A stretch of 64,000 nt of DNA. Source: Nitratireductor luteus (GTDB lineage Bacteria > Pseudomonadota > Alphaproteobacteria > Rhizobiales > Rhizobiaceae). The first letter of the stretch is position 1, and each line of letters starts with the position of its first letter. The DNA lies in assembly GCF_026162365.1 (NCBI RefSeq), contig NZ_JAOANW010000007.1, positions 248,001-312,000 on the forward strand, written 5' to 3'. Shown in pieces: positions 43,221-51,718 of this stretch. The notes beneath the pieces were generated by a model. It saw nothing but the letters and a program-made list of their open reading frames with translations, was not told the origin of the DNA and did no database searches. A program made the translations under genes and the position numbers.

Positions 43221-43487
43221 GCCTCCGTTTTTAGGCTAACGCCTCTTGCGTCATCCCATCTGACCGCAGGAAGAGGCAGGACCCACTGGCTTGATGCGGT
43301 CGGCTCCCGCAGAAGGAGCTGCCGGTGCTGACATGCGCCGGGACGAGGACCGGGGCCGTACCCTACGCTCTTCTTCCGATAGCCCCCGGTTAGCCTTTGC
43401 GCGCTGTGGCCGCAGGATTTCCCCCTCACTATTCGACCGTTGACTCCGCTGCGTCATGGTGCCAAAAGTTCGTCGAAAAACATCGAT
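43221..43487. other. GC-rich intergenic stretch with hairpins, no recognised gene
   Basis: Between fpr and arsR lies 267 bases of non-coding appearance. Arms ACCGGGGC (43349-43356) and GCCCCCGGT (43382-43390) can pair with one bulged base around a 25-base loop. A 68-codon frame on the minus strand (43251-43457) is Arg/Ser/Pro-rich and shows no signal or family resemblance. I recognise no known RNA family here. Confidence 0.4.
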
Positions 43488-43499
43488 AAATCCGGATTT
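43488..43499. promoter_or_regulatory. Candidate ArsR operator
   Basis: AAATCCGGATTT is a perfect 12-base palindrome ending 8 bases before the arsR start codon. Autoregulating ArsR repressors usually bind such a site overlapping their own promoter. Binding is inferred. Confidence 0.5.
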
Positions 43500-43507
43500 C
43501 TAGAACA

Positions 43508-43840
43508 ATGAACAAAACCATGGCGATTTCCGCGCTCTCGGCCCTCGGGCAGCAAACGCGGCTCGACGTGTTTCGCCTTCTGGTGCAGGCGGGCGCGGAG
43601 GGGCTTCCGGCCGGGGAGATCGCCGCGCGGCTCGACGTGGTGCAGAATACGGCCTCGGCGCATCTCAAGGTGCTGTCGCAGGCTGGTCTTATCCGCGCCG
43701 GGCGGCAGGGGCGGACGATCCGCTATGTGGCCGATATGACCGGCTTCCGCGACCTCCTGGCCTATTTGATGGAGGATTGCTGCAACGGAAACCCCGATCT
43801 GTGCCGCCCCGTCATCGAGGCCATAACATGTGATTGCTAA
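43508..43840 (+). CDS. arsR: Arsenic-responsive ArsR-family repressor
   Basis: 110 residues. The winged helix is in LSALGQQTRLDVFRLLVQAG, AGEIAARLDVVQNTASAHLKVL and AGRQGRTIRYV. The metalloid site is not the classic helix-5 ELCVCDL motif. Instead cysteines cluster at the C-terminus: Cys91, Cys92, Cys99, Cys108 and Cys110, as in the alphaproteobacterial and Acidithiobacillus-like ArsR types with C-terminal As(III) sites. It heads the ars operon and should release on arsenite binding. Confidence 0.9.
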   Translation: MNKTMAISALSALGQQTRLDVFRLLVQAGAEGLPAGEIAARLDVVQNTASAHLKVLSQAGLIRAGRQGRTIRYVADMTGFRDLLAYLMEDCCNGNPDLCRPVIEAITCDC

Positions 43841-43841
43841 A

Positions 43842-43887
43842 GCATGATTTCCGAAAAGCGGAAACCGGCTTTGGGAAAAGGTCATGC
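43842..43887. repeat. Palindromic repeat with GCATGA/TCATGC ends inside the ars operon
   Basis: GCATGA (43842-43847) and TCATGC (43882-43887) bound a 46-base unit containing CCGAAAAGCGGAAACCGG, a widespread intergenic element of rhizobia. It begins directly after the arsR stop and ends 22 bases before the arsC start, so it forms a stem in the ars transcript. Confidence 0.6.
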
Positions 43888-43909
43888 CCCATCCAGGAGA
43901 GCCCTGCCC

Positions 43910-44419
43910 ATGAGTGACAAGATTTTCAATGTCCTGTTTCTGTGCACCGGCAATTCGGCGCGGTCGATTCTCGCCGAGGCCATCCTCAACCGGGTCGGCG
44001 CCGGTCGGTTCCGTGCCTTTTCCGCCGGCTCACAGCCAAAGGGCGCGGTACATCCCTATGCGCTCGACCTGCTTGCGCGGCTGAACCACGACACCGCCTT
44101 TGCCCGTTCCAAGGATTGGGCGGAGTTCGCCGAGCCCGGCGCGCCCGAAATGGATTTCGTTTTCACGGTTTGCGACAATGCCGCCAACGAAGCATGTCCG
44201 GTCTGGCCGGGCCAGCCGATGACGGCGCATTGGGGCGTTCCGGACCCGGCGGCGGTTGAAGGCACGGAGGCCGAAAAGAGGCTGGCATTCGCCGACAGCT
44301 ACCGCATGCTCGACAACCGGAATTCGATTTTCGTCAACCTGCCGCTGGCCTCGCTCGACAGGCTGACATTGCAAAGGCGGCTCGAGGAAATCGGCGAGCA
44401 GGCCAAGAAATCCGCCTGA
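43910..44419 (+). CDS. arsC: Arsenate reductase, low-molecular-weight phosphatase (thioredoxin-coupled) type
   Basis: 169 residues. The P-loop FLCTGNSARS contains the CX5R signature with nucleophile Cys12 and Arg18. Two further cysteines, Cys88 and Cys96 in TVCDNAANEACPVWPG, match the redox relay of this class. It reduces arsenate to arsenite for export. The ATG at 43910 has AGGAGA upstream; the longer frame starting at 43844 is made of the palindromic repeat. It lies between arsR and acr3. Confidence 0.9.
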   Translation: MSDKIFNVLFLCTGNSARSILAEAILNRVGAGRFRAFSAGSQPKGAVHPYALDLLARLNHDTAFARSKDWAEFAEPGAPEMDFVFTVCDNAANEACPVWPGQPMTAHWGVPDPAAVEGTEAEKRLAFADSYRMLDNRNSIFVNLPLASLDRLTLQRRLEEIGEQAKKSA

Positions 44420-44434
44420 TAACGAAGGAAGATC

Positions 44435-45517
44435 ATGTCAGATCATGTATTGCAGAGTGCCGAAAGCCCGACAGCCGGGATAGGTTTTTTCGAGAAATGG
44501 CTGTCCGTCTGGGTGGCGCTCTGCATCGTCGCGGGCATTGCGGCGGGCAATCTTCTGCCCGGCCTGTTCGGTTTTCTGGCAAGCCTCGAATATGCCTCGG
44601 TCAACATGGTCGTCGCGGTCCTCATCTGGGCGATGGTCTTCCCGATGATGGTCAATGTCGATTTCGCCAGCCTCAGCCATGTCGGCGACCGGCCAAAGGG
44701 GCTGGTGCTGACGCTCGCTGTCAACTGGCTGATCAAGCCCTTCACCATGGCCGCGCTCGGCGTGCTGTTCTTCAAGCACGTCTTCGCTGGCTTCATTCCG
44801 CCGGCCGATGCGGAGCATTACATCGCCGGCCTTATCCTCCTGGGGGCGGCGCCGTGCACGGCGATGGTGTTCGTGTGGAGCCAGATGACGCGGGGCGACG
44901 CCACCTATACGCTGGTGCAGGTCTCGGTGAACGACGTGATCATGGTCTTCGCCTTCGCCCCCATCGTCGCGCTGCTTCTGGGGGTAACCAGCATCGCGGT
45001 GCCATGGTCGACGCTGATTATTTCGACGCTGCTCTATGTGGTGGTGCCGCTCATTGCCGGCGCATGGGTCCGCCACCGGCTGGTGGCGCGGTCAAAGGGC
45101 GAGGCGGGCGGGCAGGCGGCTGTCGCCCGTTTCACCGAGCGGCTGAAACCGGTGTCCGTGCTGGGGCTGCTCGCAACGGTGGTTCTCCTGTTCGGATTCC
45201 AGGGCGATGTCATCGTTTCGAGGCCGTTCATCATCGTGCTCATCGCGGTGCCGCTGCTGGTGCAGTCCTACGGCATCTTCTTCCTTGCCTACGGTGCGGC
45301 CAAGGCGTGGAAAGTGCCGTTCAATGTGGCGGCTCCCTGCGCACTCATCGGCACCTCGAATTTCTTCGAGCTGGCCGTCGCCGTCGCCATCAGCCTGTTC
45401 GGCTTGCATTCGGGCGCGGCACTTGCCACCGTTGTCGGCGTGCTGGTCGAAGTGCCGGTGATGCTGTCGCTGGTCGCCTTCGCCAACCGCACGCGCCACT
45501 GGTTCGACCAGGCATAA
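44435..45517 (+). CDS. acr3: Arsenite efflux permease, ACR3 family
   Basis: 360 residues, ten predicted membrane helices. The Acr3 marks are [39 protein letters not shown] with the conserved cysteine, [16 protein letters not shown] and [22 protein letters not shown]. It expels arsenite across the inner membrane by proton motive force. It starts 15 bases after the arsC stop and is followed by a second, unrelated arsenate reductase. Confidence 0.95.
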   Translation: MSDHVLQSAESPTAGIGFFEKWLSVWVALCIVAGIAAGNLLPGLFGFLASLEYASVNMVVAVLIWAMVFPMMVNVDFASLSHVGDRPKGLVLTLAVNWLIKPFTMAALGVLFFKHVFAGFIPPADAEHYIAGLILLGAAPCTAMVFVWSQMTRGDATYTLVQVSVNDVIMVFAFAPIVALLLGVTSIAVPWSTLIISTLLYVVVPLIAGAWVRHRLVARSKGEAGGQAAVARFTERLKPVSVLGLLATVVLLFGFQGDVIVSRPFIIVLIAVPLLVQSYGIFFLAYGAAKAWKVPFNVAAPCALIGTSNFFELAVAVAISLFGLHSGAALATVVGVLVEVPVMLSLVAFANRTRHWFDQA

Positions 45518-45545
45518 GGCCAGACCTTAATCGGGGAGAGAAACG

Positions 45546-45950
45546 ATGTCCGCCACCATCTATCACAACCCCGCCTGCGGCACCTCGCGCAACGTGCTGG
45601 CCATGCTGCGGCAAGCGGGAGAGGAGCCGGAGGTCGTCGAGTATCTGAAGACCCCGCCGTCGCGCGAAAAGCTGGTCTCGCTGATCGAGGCCATGGGCCT
45701 GTCCGCACGCGAGCTTCTGCGGCGGAAGGGGACGCCCTATGACGAGCTTGGGCTGGACGATCCCAAGTGGAGCGACGACCAGCTGATCGACTTCATGGTG
45801 GAGCATCCGATCCTGATCAACCGGCCCATCGTCGTGACGGAAAAGGGAACCAGGCTTTGCCGTCCGTCCGAGACGATGCTGGAGCTGCTGCCGGAAGGGA
45901 CGGTCGGATCCTTCACCAAGGAGGACGGCGAGGTCATTGCCGGGCGGTAG
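45546..45950 (+). CDS. arsC: Arsenate reductase, glutaredoxin-coupled (ArsC/YffB fold) type
   Basis: 134 residues. The N-terminal IYHNPACGTSRNVLAMLRQ holds the active-site cysteine Cys11, and the arginine triad is represented by RNVL, the RKGTPYDEL region and the INRPIVVTEKGTRLCRP motif. This is a different fold from the phosphatase-type reductase earlier in the operon and uses glutaredoxin/glutathione as reductant. GGGAGA lies before the ATG. It is the last gene of the ars operon. Confidence 0.92.
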   Translation: MSATIYHNPACGTSRNVLAMLRQAGEEPEVVEYLKTPPSREKLVSLIEAMGLSARELLRRKGTPYDELGLDDPKWSDDQLIDFMVEHPILINRPIVVTEKGTRLCRPSETMLELLPEGTVGSFTKEDGEVIAGR

Positions 45951-46089
45951 GGACCGGGCGCCGCCATATGCCCCTGTACATTCGCCCTTTCAGCCGATAG
46001 ATACGCCTTCGATGCGCGGGCATGATGCCGCGCCGTCCATGCGTGGCGCAGGAGCACGCGCGTAGGACAGGATTTCCGAAAGTAGATGT

Positions 46090-47928
46090 ATGATTGAATT
46101 TGAAGGCATTGCGCCTGCCCTTGGCCGGGCGCTGGCCAATCGGGGCTATGAGACGCTGACGCCCGTGCAGCAGGCCGTGCTTGCTCCGGAGATGAATGGG
46201 GCGGATGCGCTGGTTTCCGCGCAGACGGGATCGGGCAAGACCGTGGCTTTCGGCGTGGCGATCGCGCCGACGCTGCTTGACGGGGCGGAGCGCTTCGGCG
46301 AGGCCGGTGCGCCGGTCGCGCTGGCCATCGCGCCCACACGCGAACTCGCGCTGCAGGTGATGCGCGAGCTGGAATGGCTTTATGCGGAAACCGGGGCAAG
46401 GGTCACCTCATGCGTCGGCGGCATGGACATGCGCTCCGAGCGCCGTCAGCTCGACCGCGGTGCGCATATCGTGGTGGGCACGCCGGGGCGGCTCTGCGAC
46501 CACATAAGGCGCGGCGGGCTCGACATGTCGTCGCTACGCGCCGTGGTGCTGGACGAGGCTGACGAGATGCTCGATCTCGGCTTCCGCGAGGACCTGGAAT
46601 TCATCCTCGACGCGGCGCCGCAGGATCGCCGCACATTGATGTTCTCGGCAACAGTTCCGCGCGCCATTGCCAATCTGGCGAAGAACTACCAACGCAACGC
46701 CGTTCGCATCAGCACCGCCGCCGAGCAAAAGCAGCATGTCGATATCGAGTACAGGGCCCTGACCGTTGCCGCCAGCGACCGCGAGAACGCGATCATCAAC
46801 GTCCTGCGCTACTACGAGGCGAAAAACGCCATCGTCTTCTGCTCCACGCGTGCGGCGGTGAACCACCTGACGGCGCGGTTCAACAATCGCGGCTTTTCCG
46901 TCGTCGCCCTGTCGGGCGAGTTGAGCCAGAACGAGCGCACGCATGCGCTCCAGGCCATGCGCGACGGGCGGGCGCGGGTGTGTATCGCCACCGACGTGGC
47001 GGCGCGCGGCATTGACCTGCCGAACCTTGAGTTGGTCATCCACGCCGACCTGCCGACCAATTCTGACACGCTGCTGCACCGCAGCGGGCGTACGGGGCGG
47101 GCGGGCCGCAAGGGCGTGAGTGCGCTCATCGTCCCGCAGAACGCGCGGCGCAAGGCCGAGCGGCTGTTGCAGGGGGCCAAGATCCAGGCTGCGTGGGCGT
47201 CGCCGCCTTCCGCCGACGATGTGCTGCGGCGTGACAATGAGCGGCTTCTGGCCGATCCGGCGCTGGCCGAGCCCGTGAGCGAGGACGAGGCAGCCTTCGT
47301 CGACGAGCTCCTGCAGAACCGCGATGTGCGCCAGGTCGCGGCGGCCTTTATAAGGCTTTATCGCGGCGGCAAGTCGGCGCCCGAGGACCTGATGCCGGTT
47401 GCCCACCGCGACGAGCGGCAGCGCGAGGACACAAGGCCCTCGTCCCGCAACGATTTCGCCGAGAGCGCTTGGTTCTCGCTTTCGGTGGGACGCAAGCAGA
47501 ATGCCGAGCCGCGTTGGCTCATTCCGCTTCTGTGCCGCGCCGGCGGCATCTCCAAGCGCGAGATCGGTCAGATCAAGATGCAGACCGAGGAAACTTTCGT
47601 CGAGCTGGATGCCGCCAGCGTCAAACGGTTTTTGGCCGCCGTCGGTCCGGACATGACGTTGGAAAATGCGATACGCCTGAAGCAGCTTGACGGCGTGCCG
47701 GATTTCTCGCGCTCCAGCCACGCAAAGCCCTATGCGGGCGGCAAGCCCGCGCGCGGCGAAGCCGCCGGCGGCTGGGAAAAACCCGGCAAGAAGCCCTTCA
47801 AGAAGCCGCACCGCAAGGGCGGCAAACCGGGCGCCGCGGGGCCGGAAGGCGAGGCCAGGTTCTTCAAGAAGAAAGCCGATGCGGGCGGCGCAGCCAAGCC
47901 GAAGAAGGCGAAGAAAAAGGCCCCTTGA
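46090..47928 (+). CDS. DEAD-box RNA helicase (CsdA/DeaD-like)
   Basis: 612 residues. Helicase motifs in order: the Q motif LTPVQQAVL, AQTGSGKT, PTRELALQV, GTPGRLCDHI, VLDEADEMLD, FSATVP, STRAAVNHL, ATDVAARGIDLP and HRSGRTGRAGRKG. The C-terminal region has a DbpA/CsdA-type RNA-binding domain (FSLSVGRKQNAEPRWL, FVELDAASVKRFLAAV) and ends in a Lys/Gly-rich tail. It unwinds structured RNA in ribosome assembly and RNA decay, often at low temperature. The 139-base gap upstream may be a leader; no gene is seen in it. Confidence 0.93.
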   Translation: MIEFEGIAPALGRALANRGYETLTPVQQAVLAPEMNGADALVSAQTGSGKTVAFGVAIAPTLLDGAERFGEAGAPVALAIAPTRELALQVMRELEWLYAETGARVTSCVGGMDMRSERRQLDRGAHIVVGTPGRLCDHIRRGGLDMSSLRAVVLDEADEMLDLGFREDLEFILDAAPQDRRTLMFSATVPRAIANLAKNYQRNAVRISTAAEQKQHVDIEYRALTVAASDRENAIINVLRYYEAKNAIVFCSTRAAVNHLTARFNNRGFSVVALSGELSQNERTHALQAMRDGRARVCIATDVAARGIDLPNLELVIHADLPTNSDTLLHRSGRTGRAGRKGVSALIVPQNARRKAERLLQGAKIQAAWASPPSADDVLRRDNERLLADPALAEPVSEDEAAFVDELLQNRDVRQVAAAFIRLYRGGKSAPEDLMPVAHRDERQREDTRPSSRNDFAESAWFSLSVGRKQNAEPRWLIPLLCRAGGISKREIGQIKMQTEETFVELDAASVKRFLAAVGPDMTLENAIRLKQLDGVPDFSRSSHAKPYAGGKPARGEAAGGWEKPGKKPFKKPHRKGGKPGAAGPEGEARFFKKKADAGGAAKPKKAKKKAP

Positions 47929-48093
47929 CCAGGGCCAGGTGCCGCGCGGTCGGACTTTACCCTGCTTTCCGGATCGAATGAGGAATTGGGGCGTTACGGT
48001 GCAGTGCGTTGATTTGCGACGCGGGCCGCTGCATCCACCATTGCCGGGTTTCCGGCCGTGCGGCGGGGCGGCGCACAGCTGGAGTTCTTGCCC

Positions 48094-48252
48094 ATGGACG
48101 TCATCCGCATACTGCTTTCGATACTCATTCCGCCGCTCGGCGTGTTCCTGCAGGTCGGTATCGGCATCCAGTTCTGGCTAAATCTGCTGCTTACGCTGCT
48201 GGGCTACATTCCTGGCGTCATCCACGCGGTATGGATCATCACGAGGCGCTGA
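48094..48252 (+). CDS. Pmp3/YqaE (UPF0057) family small membrane protein
   Basis: 52 residues: two hydrophobic helices (VIRILLSILIPPLGVFLQVG and FWLNLLLTLLGYIPGVIHAV) with the family signature PPLGVFLQVG and LGYIPGVIHA, ending in WIITRR. The start at 48094 is chosen because the family begins at MDVIRI and a GGAG lies upstream; the frame from 48058 would add residues without a role. The family links to membrane potential and salt or cold stress. The stop overlaps the next start as TGATG. Confidence 0.88.
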   Translation: MDVIRILLSILIPPLGVFLQVGIGIQFWLNLLLTLLGYIPGVIHAVWIITRR

Positions 48253-48638
48253 TGCAGGCGGGCGCCCTCGACGACAGACGGGAGGCCGGACGCCCGGTAC
48301 CCGATCCCCGGATCGAGAACCTCGACCGGCTCGCTACCCTCCTCGACACGCGCTGGGGCATTCCCGGAACGCCGTTCTCGTTCGGCATCGACGGCGTGGC
48401 AAGTCTTCTTCCGGTGGTCGGCGACGGCGCCACGGCCCTCATCTCTGCCTATATCGTGTACCGCGCTGCCCGGCTGGGCGCTCCGCGCGGCCTGCTCCTG
48501 CACATGACGGCGAATGTCGGGCTCGACTTTGCGGTCGGCTCAGTGCCGGTTATGGGCACGGTTTTCGATGTTTTCTTCAAGGCCAACAAGCGGAATGTCA
48601 GCCTCCTGCGCCAACATCTGGAGAGCGAGGCCGGCTAA
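48252..48638 (+). CDS. DUF4112 domain protein
   Basis: 128 residues. Hydrophobic segments occur at GIDGVASLLPVVGDGATALISA and VGLDFAVGSVPVMGTVFDVFFKAN; the repeated LLPVVGD and SVPVMGTVFD motifs followed by KANKRN are the mark of DUF4112. The start ATG at 48252 overlaps the Pmp3 stop, so the two small membrane proteins are translationally coupled. No function is established. Confidence 0.82.
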   Translation: MQAGALDDRREAGRPVPDPRIENLDRLATLLDTRWGIPGTPFSFGIDGVASLLPVVGDGATALISAYIVYRAARLGAPRGLLLHMTANVGLDFAVGSVPVMGTVFDVFFKANKRNVSLLRQHLESEAG

Positions 48639-48724
48639 ACCGGAGCCACGCAGAGCTGTTAAGCGCCAGTGTGTGTTGCGCTGCAGCAATGTTGCCGCTA
48701 TTACCCCTCCTACAACCATCCTGG

Positions 48725-48769
48725 ACCCGGTGAAACTCCGGGTGGCTCCGCCGGCCGCTTATCCGCTGG
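48725..48769 (+). promoter_or_regulatory. Structured leader upstream of the SulP gene (candidate cis-acting RNA)
   Basis: In the 200-base gap before the SulP gene a stem ACCCGG/CCGGGT (48725-48730 with 48738-48743) is followed by a short GGC/GCC hairpin and then CCGGC/GCTGG (48751-48755 with 48765-48769). A cis-regulatory RNA motif named sul1 has been described in Alphaproteobacteria in 5' UTRs of sulfate transporter genes. The context agrees, but I cannot test the match. The rest of 48639-48838 shows nothing recognisable. Confidence 0.35.
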
Positions 48770-48838
48770 CTCAATCATCTCGCATCCCGCATTTTTCCGC
48801 CCCACCCGGCGGCGGAGCGGGCTTGTTCTGGACGATCA

Positions 48839-50323
48839 ATGATTTCAATTTCCCATTACCGCGACCAATGGTTCGGCAATGTCCGCGCGGATATGCTTTC
48901 TGGCCTCGTCGTCGCGCTTGCGCTCATTCCCGAGGCCATCGCCTTTTCCATCATCGCCGGCGTCGATCCCAAGGTGGGACTTTTCGCCTCTTTCTCCATC
49001 GCCGTCATCACCGCCATCGCCGGCGGCAGACCAGGCATGATCTCCGCAGCCACGGCAGCCACCGCTGTGCTGATGGTGACTTTGGTCAAGGATCATGGCC
49101 TGCAATATCTCCTGGCCGCCACCGTTCTGGCCGGCTTTTTGCAGGTCGGCGCGGGGCTTTTGCGGCTCGGCCACCTCATGCGTTTCGTCTCGCGTTCGGT
49201 AATGACCGGTTTCGTCAACGCGCTGGCGATCCTCATCTTCATCGCGCAGCTTCCCGAACTCATCGGCGTTCCCAATCTCACCTATGTGATGGTGGCGGGC
49301 GGTCTGGCGATCATCTATCTGTTTCCCCGGCTGACCACGGCGATCCCTTCGCCGCTCGTCTGCATCGTGGTCCTCACGGCGCTCTCCATCGGCTTCGGCT
49401 TCGATCTGCGCACCGTGGGCGATATGGGCGAGCTTCCGTCCACGTTGCCGGTGTTCCTCATCCCCGACATCCCGCTCAATCTCGAAACGCTGCAGATTAT
49501 CCTGCCTTATTCGGCCGCAGTGGCGGCGGTCGGCCTCCTGGAATCGCTGATGACGGCGTCGCTGGTGGACGAGCTCACCGACACGCCGAGCGACAAGAAC
49601 CAGGAATGCATCGGCCAGGGCCTTGCCAACACGGCAACCGGCTTCATCGGCGGCATGGCGGGCTGCGCGATGATCGGCCAGTCGATCATCAATGTGAAAT
49701 CGGGCGGCCGCGGCAGGCTTTCCTGCTTCAGCGCCGGCGTTTTCCTGCTGTTCATGATCGTGGTGCTGGGCGAATGGGTGCGCCAGATCCCGATGGCCGC
49801 GCTCGTCGCCATCATGATCATGGTGTCGATCGGTACGTTCTCGTGGTCCTCGATCAAGGGCTTGCGCGAACATCCGCTCTCGTCCTCGATCGTCATGCTG
49901 GCGACCGTCGTCTTCGTCGTTTTCACGCATAATCTGGCCATCGGCGTGCTTGTCGGCGTGCTCCTGTCCGGCATTTTCTTTGCCGGCAAGATCGCCCAGA
50001 TTTTCCGCGTCACGTCGGTGCTCTCCGATGACGGCAAGGCGCGCACCTACAAGGTGGAGGGACAGCTCTTCTTCGCTTCGGTCGAGGACTTCAACAAGGC
50101 CTTCGACTTCAAGGAAGCGCTGGAGAAAGTGGTTATCGACGTCTCCCGCGCCCACATCTGGGACATTTCGAGTGTTGCCGCACTGGACATGATCGTGCTC
50201 AAGTTCCGGCGCGATGGCGCCGATGTCGAGATATTCGGCATGAACGAGGCGAGCGAGACCATCGTGGACAAGCTCGGCATTCACGACAAGCCGGGCGCGC
50301 TTGAGAAACTGATGGGGCACTAG
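48839..50323 (+). CDS. SulP-family anion permease with STAS domain
   Basis: 494 residues. The membrane part begins [34 protein letters not shown], with [20 protein letters not shown] and [23 protein letters not shown], typical of compact bacterial SulP transporters. The C-terminal STAS domain includes [21 protein letters not shown]. It imports sulfate, bicarbonate or another anion with sodium or protons; the ion is not decided by sequence. A universal stress protein gene starts 2 bases after its stop, and a possible structured leader lies upstream. Confidence 0.92.
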   Translation: MISISHYRDQWFGNVRADMLSGLVVALALIPEAIAFSIIAGVDPKVGLFASFSIAVITAIAGGRPGMISAATAATAVLMVTLVKDHGLQYLLAATVLAGFLQVGAGLLRLGHLMRFVSRSVMTGFVNALAILIFIAQLPELIGVPNLTYVMVAGGLAIIYLFPRLTTAIPSPLVCIVVLTALSIGFGFDLRTVGDMGELPSTLPVFLIPDIPLNLETLQIILPYSAAVAAVGLLESLMTASLVDELTDTPSDKNQECIGQGLANTATGFIGGMAGCAMIGQSIINVKSGGRGRLSCFSAGVFLLFMIVVLGEWVRQIPMAALVAIMIMVSIGTFSWSSIKGLREHPLSSSIVMLATVVFVVFTHNLAIGVLVGVLLSGIFFAGKIAQIFRVTSVLSDDGKARTYKVEGQLFFASVEDFNKAFDFKEALEKVVIDVSRAHIWDISSVAALDMIVLKFRRDGADVEIFGMNEASETIVDKLGIHDKPGALEKLMGH

Positions 50324-50325
50324 AC

Positions 50326-51177
50326 ATGAAGATCACCGCTTTTGTAGACGGCTCCATCTATTCGCAGAGCGTATGCGACCATGCGGCATGGGTGGCGGCG
50401 CACGCCGGCGCGTCCGTCGAGCTTCTGCACATCCTCGGTCGGCGCGAGACGGCGAGTGCGCCTTCCAACCTTTCCGGCGCCATCGCGCTCGGCGCACGCT
50501 CGAGCCTGCTGGAGGAGCTCTCCGAACTTGACGAGCAACGGGCGAAGCTGGCGCAGAAGCGCGGGCGCGCGATCCTCGACGATGCCGCCGGCATGGTTCA
50601 CCTCGCCGGCGTCGATGCCGTCACGACCAAGCTCCGGCGCGGCGACATCGTCGAGACTGTGACGGAGATCGAAGCCGACACCGATATGTTCGTCATCGGC
50701 AAGCGCGGCGAGGCAGCGGACTTCGCCAAGCTGCATCTGGGCTCCAATCTGGAACGGGTGGTGCGCACGAGCACGAAGCCGGTCTTCGTGGCCTCGCGCG
50801 CATTCAAGCCCATCGACAAGGTGCTGGTCGCTTTCGACGGGGGTCCGAGCAGCATCAAGGCGGTCGACGCAATGGCGCGGTCGCCTCTCTTCGCCGGTCT
50901 CACCGTCAAGCTGCTCACCGTAGGCAGCGACAGCGATGATGCCAGAAGGCGGCTGGAAGACGCCCGCGCCACGCTGGCCGCTGGCAGCATCGAAGCCGAA
51001 ATCGAGATCGCTTCCGGCCAGGCCGAGATCGTCATCGCCGAACGCGTGGAAAGCGAGCAGTTCCGGCTTTTGGTCATGGGCGCTTATGGACATTCGCGCA
51101 TCCGCAGCCTGATCATCGGTTCGACCACGACGGAAATGCTGCGTTCATGCAAGATACCGGTGCTGCTGTTTCGATAA
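50326..51177 (+). CDS. Tandem-domain universal stress protein (UspA family)
   Basis: 283 residues with two Usp-like halves. The first (residues 1-150) starts MKITAFVDGSIYSQSVCDHAAW; the second has KVLVAFDGGPSSIKAVDAMA, LVMGAYGHSRIRSLIIGSTT and ends KIPVLLFR, where GAYGHSR-x8-GSTT matches the ATP-binding G-2x-G-9x-G(S/T) type. The gene follows the SulP gene with two bases between stop and start, so the two act together, perhaps as transporter and sensor. Convergent with rpsP. Confidence 0.88.
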   Translation: MKITAFVDGSIYSQSVCDHAAWVAAHAGASVELLHILGRRETASAPSNLSGAIALGARSSLLEELSELDEQRAKLAQKRGRAILDDAAGMVHLAGVDAVTTKLRRGDIVETVTEIEADTDMFVIGKRGEAADFAKLHLGSNLERVVRTSTKPVFVASRAFKPIDKVLVAFDGGPSSIKAVDAMARSPLFAGLTVKLLTVGSDSDDARRRLEDARATLAAGSIEAEIEIASGQAEIVIAERVESEQFRLLVMGAYGHSRIRSLIIGSTTTEMLRSCKIPVLLFR

Positions 51178-51220
51178 CGTGGGCTCCGCCCGGCTTCGCC
51201 ACATCCCGCCTGCGCCATCC

Positions 51221-51255
51221 TTAAAAACGAATGGCGGGCCGGGGCCCGCCATTCG
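51221..51255 (-). terminator. Rho-independent terminator of the ffh-rpsP operon
   Basis: On the minus strand a perfect 13-base stem (51243-51255 with 51228-51240) is followed by TTTTT (51227-51223). It lies 23 bases after the rpsP stop codon. Confidence 0.85.
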
Positions 51256-51277
51256 AACACGTATCACGAAGCTGCGA

Positions 51278-51697
51278 TCAGCTCGCGGCTTCCTCGCCGG
51301 CGGGCTCTTCCGCCGGAGCTTCGGCGGCAGCTGCTTCTGCCTCGGCGGCAGCGGCCTTGGCGTCTTCCTCGGCCTGCTTGGCCTCGGCGGCGCGCTCCTG
51401 GGCCTTCTTGCCGGGCTCGGCCTTTTTCGGGTTGCTGCGGGCCGGACGCTCGGCCAGGCCTGCATCGGCCATGAAGCGCAGCACGCGGTCGGTCGGCAGC
51501 GCGCCCTGGTCGAGCCAATGCTTGATGCGCTCTTCGTTGAGCTTCACGCGCTCGCCGTCCTTGGGCAGCATCGGGTTCCAGGAACCCAGCTGCTCGATGA
51601 AACGGCCGTCGCGCGGGCTGCGCACATCGGCCACCACAACGTGGTAATAGGGACGCTTCTTGGAGCCCGCGCGGGCCAGACGTATTTTAAGTGCCAT
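51278..51697 (-). CDS. rpsP: 30S ribosomal protein S16
   Basis: 139 residues. The first 80 are a normal S16: [31 protein letters not shown] and [16 protein letters not shown]. The remaining 55 or so are an Ala/Glu/Lys-rich extension common in Rhizobiales S16. It ends an operon ffh-chorismate mutase-GNAT-rpsP and is closed by a strong terminator. rimM and trmD, which often follow rpsP, are absent; a convergent stress-protein gene lies there instead. Confidence 0.96.
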   Translation of the reverse strand: MALKIRLARAGSKKRPYYHVVVADVRSPRDGRFIEQLGSWNPMLPKDGERVKLNEERIKHWLDQGALPTDRVLRFMADAGLAERPARSNPKKAEPGKKAQERAAEAKQAEEDAKAAAAEAEAAAAEAPAEEPAGEEAAS

Positions 51698-51718
51698 GTT
51701 TCTTCCTTTCGATGATGG

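Noticed and set aside
43251-43457. 68-codon minus-strand frame before arsR
   Set aside because: Low-complexity Arg/Ser/Pro composition, no ribosome-binding site and no family resemblance.
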